Below, one piece after another: positions 6,433 to 8,878 of a stretch of 8,878 bases of DNA. The stretch is from assembly GCA_003448025.1 (NCBI GenBank), contig DLXL01000426.1, forward strand, positions 1 through 8,878, written 5' to 3'. The position numbers and the translations under genes were made by a program. Within the stretch, counting starts at the first letter, position 1; the number at the start of each line of letters is the position of its first letter. This DNA comes from Saprospirales bacterium (lineage in GTDB: Bacteria; Bacteroidota; Bacteroidia; Chitinophagales; Saprospiraceae). The notes under the pieces are model-generated. The model saw nothing but the letters and a program-made list of their open reading frames with translations. It had not been told where the DNA came from and searched no databases.

Positions 6433-6508
6433 TTTTCACCGCCGAGACGCAGAGGCGCTGGGTTTTTAACCATTAGAATATTAGTCTCTCCGTCTCCTCG
6501 GTAAAAAA
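6433..6508. repeat. Intergenic inverted repeat (member 3 of 3)
   Basis: The left arm, TTTTCACCGCCGAGACGCAG continuing AGGC (6433-6456), matches the reverse complement of the sequence ending at 6507 at 19 of 24 positions. The centre is AT-rich, with ATTAGAATATTAG. The left arm also aligns without gaps to the arm of the 4836-4920 element at 16 of 25 positions. It lies just 3' of the TonB gene, before the hairpin terminator. A short (GT)6 run at 6422-6433 abuts it. No coding potential is seen across 6298-6520. Confidence 0.65.
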
Positions 6509-6520
6509 GCCTCACACGAT

Positions 6521-7345
6521 TCACTGCAAATTAAACCTCAACGGCAGGGTGAACTTCACTTTTACCGGCTTTCCATTGTGTTCGCCGGGTGTCCAGCGAG
6601 GCATACTTTGCACCACACGAACGGCTTCCCGGCCCAGAATGGCCCCGCCTGCCGGCGTTTTTACCACCTGTATATCCTGGATGGAACCATCTTTAGTCAC
6701 TAAAAACTGCAGCACCACCGGTCCTGACACGCCGGTTTCGCGTGCTTGCTCTGGATACTCGAGATTTTTGGAGATCCAGCGGAACATTTCCGCCTCGCCA
6801 CCAGGGAAACTGGGCATACGGCTCACCACGAACGGATCTACCGGATTGTCATCCTCTGGCGGAGCTGGGAGTTCAATCACAGCAGTGCCGTTGCCGGGAG
6901 GATCAAGTGTAGGCGGGGTATCATCCGGCCCTTCCACAGTTTGTGCGCCAATGTTCCGGCTGTCGTCCAGAATGGTTTGTACATCCTGTACAGGAGTTTC
7001 GTCCACTTCATGATCCGGGGCTACCACCGGAGGTTTATAGGCTACAGATGCCTGTGGCGGGGGAGGAACCTTAACCACAGGCGGCTGGATTACTTTCACC
7101 TCGGTAAATACCCTATCGTCATCTGAAGGAAACTCCACTACTTCTGGAGATACCAATCCTGCAAACGCTGCCATGATTTTGGGGCTCAGCATAAGTAAAG
7201 CCATCAGCAATAAACCCAGGCCCAGGGCTTTCAGGAGGTTGTTGGGATATTCCCGGCGCAGCTGGTAGGCGCCGTAAGCGCGGTTGCGATTGGCAAATAC
7301 GATGTCCAGCATGTCGCGTTGCGACACGAATTCTTGCTTGTTCAT
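6521..7345 (-). CDS. tonB: Energy transducer TonB, Bacteroidota type
   Basis: TonB spans the periplasm and passes energy from an ExbB-ExbD proton channel in the inner membrane to outer-membrane TonB-dependent transporters. The 274-residue product starts with a cytoplasmic segment containing DIVFANRNRAYGAYQLRREY (14-33), a Bacteroidota TonB hallmark. A membrane span follows at about 38-64. The periplasmic linker at about 85-170 is rich in Pro, Asp and Glu, including VKVPPPP. The TonB C-terminal domain (about 178-274) begins PSFPGGEAEMF and ends MPRWTPGEHNGKPVKVKFTL. All parts are present, so the gene looks intact. It begins 30 bp after the exbD stop and is surely in the same operon. Its C-terminal domain is paralogous to that of the ORF at 8133. 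The transporters it serves are not in the window. Confidence 0.95.
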   Translation of the reverse strand: MNKQEFVSQRDMLDIVFANRNRAYGAYQLRREYPNNLLKALGLGLLLMALLMLSPKIMAAFAGLVSPEVVEFPSDDDRVFTEVKVIQPPVVKVPPPPQASVAYKPPVVAPDHEVDETPVQDVQTILDDSRNIGAQTVEGPDDTPPTLDPPGNGTAVIELPAPPEDDNPVDPFVVSRMPSFPGGEAEMFRWISKNLEYPEQARETGVSGPVVLQFLVTKDGSIQDIQVVKTPAGGAILGREAVRVVQSMPRWTPGEHNGKPVKVKFTLPLRFNLQ

Positions 7346-7375
7346 GATAGGAAATAGTTTGGGTGAGAAGAACTG

Positions 7376-7927
7376 TTACAAACCCAGAGAGGCCAAGTAA
7401 GCCTGTTCCGGTGGCGTCAGATCCACAATACAGTAGTAACGTACGCCGCAGATAGCCATTTCATCCAGTGCGTCCACCAGATTTTTGTAGCTGGATTGCG
7501 GTCCGGGTTTCAGGATCACGTTCAGGTGAGAGCCTTTGGTCAAAGCGCCGGTTTTGCCATCCATATAGGTTTGCTGGCCCCATTGCTGGTCTACTTTTTC
7601 TTTTTTGGCCAGGATGACCTTCCGGAGGCCGGCTGCATCGTATCCGGTAGAATCCGATTGCGCCAGATCCTGGCCCTCGTACCAGAGTACCTGATTCCTG
7701 TTACCGAGCATCAGGGTAAGCACTTTGGATCGTTTAACGGGCTCCGGTTCGCCTTTGTCGTCGGGCATGGCCAGCGCCATCATATTGGGTCGGGCGAGGG
7801 CGGTGGTGAGCATGAAGAAGGTGATGAGGAGAAATCCCAGATCAACCATTGGAGTAAAATCCATTCGGGTGCTCATACGGCCGCGGCGTTTGGATGGGCC
7901 ACGGGGAAGGTTCAGTAAGTCTGCCAT
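7376..7927 (-). CDS. exbD: ExbD/TolR family biopolymer transport protein
   Basis: The 183-residue product is the ExbD-type partner of an ExbB proton channel that powers TonB. A basic cytoplasmic N-terminus (PSKRRGRMSTR, 11-21) precedes a single membrane span at about 27-45, MVDLGFLLITFFMLTTALA. Within it Asp29 corresponds to the essential membrane aspartate (Asp25 of E. coli ExbD). The periplasmic domain is longer than in E. coli ExbD (141 residues) and ends with NLVDALDEMAICGVRYYCIV, matching the conserved last helix and strand. The extra length is in the middle, about 84-131. It is upstream of tonB with a 30-bp gap. An exbB gene, normally next door, is absent from the window. TolR is the alternative assignment, but the adjacent tonB favours ExbD. 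Confidence 0.92.
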   Translation of the reverse strand: MADLLNLPRGPSKRRGRMSTRMDFTPMVDLGFLLITFFMLTTALARPNMMALAMPDDKGEPEPVKRSKVLTLMLGNRNQVLWYEGQDLAQSDSTGYDAAGLRKVILAKKEKVDQQWGQQTYMDGKTGALTKGSHLNVILKPGPQSSYKNLVDALDEMAICGVRYYCIVDLTPPEQAYLASLGL

Positions 7928-8030
7928 GAGATATAACTTTTATGGGTGATTGTTATAAGGGTAGATGCAGACAAATATTTTTTTGGCGTGCGGAAAGTCA
8001 ATTTATTATAAAATATTTTTCCGAAATACC

Positions 8031-8038
8031 CAAAATTA
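8031..8038 (-). promoter_or_regulatory. Possible -7 promoter element for exbD-tonB
   Basis: On the minus strand this reads TAATTTTG, matching TAnnTTTG. It lies about 104 bp upstream of the exbD start in an AT-rich stretch and just after the terminator that isolates the upstream ORF. No TTG is seen at the usual -33 distance; one at 8046-8048 is too close. Support is therefore partial. Confidence 0.3.
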
Positions 8039-8061
8039 CAATACTCAAGAATCTGAAAAAC

Positions 8062-8110
8062 CGAAATAAAAAAGCGGCACCCCGAACTTCGGGATACCGC
8101 TTTTTATTTG
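8062..8110 (-). terminator. Terminator downstream of the TonB C-terminal ORF, probably bidirectional
   Basis: GCGG (8074-8077) pairs with CCGC (8097-8100), and an inner CCCG (8081-8084) pairs with CGGG (8090-8093), with small internal mismatches. A-rich sequence on the left and TTTTTATTT on the right extend the stem. They supply a U-tract for transcripts of either strand. On the minus strand it lies 22 bp past the stop of the TonB-like ORF, so exbD probably has its own promoter. Apart from this and the -7 element, 7928-8132 shows nothing else. Confidence 0.78.
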
Positions 8111-8132
8111 GAGACTCCTCACCGGAGTGCTG

Positions 8133-8878
8133 CTACTCGAGCTTAAATTTAAACGGAAGCGTATAGCGCACCTTTACGGGGTGGCCGTTTGCTTCGCCCG
8201 GGCTCCACTTCGGCATTTTTTCTACCGTTGCTTTTACCGCTTTACCGCAACCGCCGCCTGGGTCTTTCACAATAGCAACATCCTTGATGCTGCCATCTTT
8301 TCCTACTACGAAGGTTACTACAGCCTGGCCGGAGATACCGGCTTCTTTGGCCATTTCCGGGTATTCAACATTCTTCGCGAGCCACTTGTACATTTCCTGC
8401 TGACCACCAGGGAAAGAAGGCTCCTTCTGGATGTCGAACATCTCGTAGGTTTTTTCTTCCACTTTAGGTGCTTCGATCACGGGATCAAGGCTTGGCGCTT
8501 CATCTACAGTAGGTGGCGCTTCATCGTTACCTTTTTTGTCTTCGGTACCAATGTCCTCTTTTTTATCGAGGATTTCATCCACGGCTTTTTGCTCTTCTTC
8601 CTGCACCTCTTCGTCCTTCTTAATTACAGGAGGTACGAATTTCACCGTCGAGCCTGTCGGTGCGGTGTTGACCGAGGCGCGGACGCCTGTGAGCAGGAAA
8701 GCGTAAGGGGCGCGAAATGTTACCTTGGCCGTGCCTGTCGTTAGGTTGGTGGATTCGTCCGAGCAGGCGATGACCAGTTCGACGGGCCAGCGCAAGGTTG
8801 TGCCGTCGAAGGTTGGGCCGACTGTGGCGAGGTGCGTGAGCTTCGACGCCGAATCATCCCAGAACACAATTTTGTCCG
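8133..8878 (-). CDS. TonB C-terminal domain joined to a phage-like segment; 5' end outside the window
   Basis: The reading frame is open to the window edge, so the N-terminus is not seen. Residues here count from the GTG at 8867, which is probably not the start, since the codons before it read DKI. Residues 75-244 are an ordinary Bacteroidota TonB C-terminal half. They comprise VKFVPPVIKKDEE, a Glu/Lys/Asp-rich linker (84-140), PSFPGGQQEMYKWL (150-163) and a TonB domain ending MPKWSPGEANGHPVKVRYTL. Residues 1-74, with DKIVFWDDSASKLT just before and SDESTNLTTGTAKVTFRAPY (36-55) within, instead resemble phage or prophage virion proteins as I recall them. The usual DIVFANRN block and membrane span are missing. 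As drawn, the protein would lack a membrane anchor and could not act as TonB. The fusion may be real, but a sequence chimera is more likely. Confidence 0.8.
   Translation of the reverse strand, partial: DKIVFWDDSASKLTHLATVGPTFDGTTLRWPVELVIACSDESTNLTTGTAKVTFRAPYAFLLTGVRASVNTAPTGSTVKFVPPVIKKDEEVQEEEQKAVDEILDKKEDIGTEDKKGNDEAPPTVDEAPSLDPVIEAPKVEEKTYEMFDIQKEPSFPGGQQEMYKWLAKNVEYPEMAKEAGISGQAVVTFVVGKDGSIKDVAIVKDPGGGCGKAVKATVEKMPKWSPGEANGHPVKVRYTLPFKFKLE
8646..8878 (-). other. High-G+C phage-like segment at the window edge
   Basis: G+C is about 61% over 8641-8878 against about 42% over 8521-8640, a sharp step at the point where the protein changes from phage-like to TonB-like. The encoded motifs DKIVFWDD, TGTAKVTFRAPYAFLLTGVR and NTAPTGST belong, from memory, to a repeated domain of tail or other virion proteins, often from high-G+C proteobacterial hosts. 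The segment runs out of the window. No integrase, attachment-site repeat or other phage gene accompanies it. Confidence 0.6.

Noticed and set aside
8127..8744. 205-codon plus-strand frame opposite the TonB-like ORF
   Set aside because: Its Phe/Arg-rich translation is the reverse image of the Glu/Lys-rich linker, and it crosses the composition break without any domain.
8646..8878. Integrated prophage with an attachment site
   Set aside because: No integrase, tRNA or flanking direct repeat is visible, and the join falls inside a coding domain. Only a composition step and one domain support phage origin.

Overview
The window looks like a chromosomal piece from a member of the Bacteroidota. The signs are the Bacteroidota-type energy transducer TonB with its N-terminal DIVFANRNRAYGAY block, a long ExbD, a TAnnTTTG-like -7 promoter element, weak or absent Shine-Dalgarno sites, and a Tat-signal Gfo/Idh/MocA oxidoreductase. 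This is inferred from gene families; I cannot place it below phylum level. G+C looks moderate (my rough impression), except in the last ~235 bases.

Layout from left to right. Positions 1-64 are a tandem octamer repeat that enters from beyond the window. A membrane-anchored M48 metalloprotease (minus, 175-1002) is divergent from a eukaryote-like citrate synthase (plus, 1178-2494), which ends in a strong hairpin terminator. On the minus strand follow a C-terminal transketolase half-subunit (2708-3664) and a RimJ/RimL-like GNAT acetyltransferase (3723-4247). Only 15 bp separate the GNAT start from the divergent phosphoheptose isomerase gmhA (plus, 4263-4835). A long inverted repeat lies between the convergent ends of gmhA and a Tat-exported Gfo/Idh/MocA oxidoreductase (minus, 4930-6297). 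The right end is an energy-transduction cluster on the minus strand: a TonB C-terminal ORF (8133 to the window edge), ExbD (7376-7927) and a complete TonB (6521-7345). ExbD and the complete TonB look like one operon. No ExbB-type gene is visible.

How the genes relate. Citrate synthase (TCA cycle), transketolase (pentose phosphate pathway) and GmhA (heptose synthesis from sedoheptulose 7-phosphate) are core metabolism. Transketolase can make the GmhA substrate, but nothing in the layout shows that the two are co-regulated. ExbD and TonB transmit the proton-motive force to outer-membrane TonB-dependent transporters.

The most notable anomaly is at the right edge. The second TonB ORF loses its expected N-terminus and is joined in frame, near 8646, to a roughly 61% G+C segment resembling a phage or prophage virion protein. 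This is either a real gene fusion or, more probably, a chimeric sequence. The other unexplained structure is a set of three related intergenic inverted repeats (around 2595, 4836 and 6433), each lying at the 3' end of a gene. I found no complete undescribed system, CRISPR array, tRNA, rRNA or insertion sequence.
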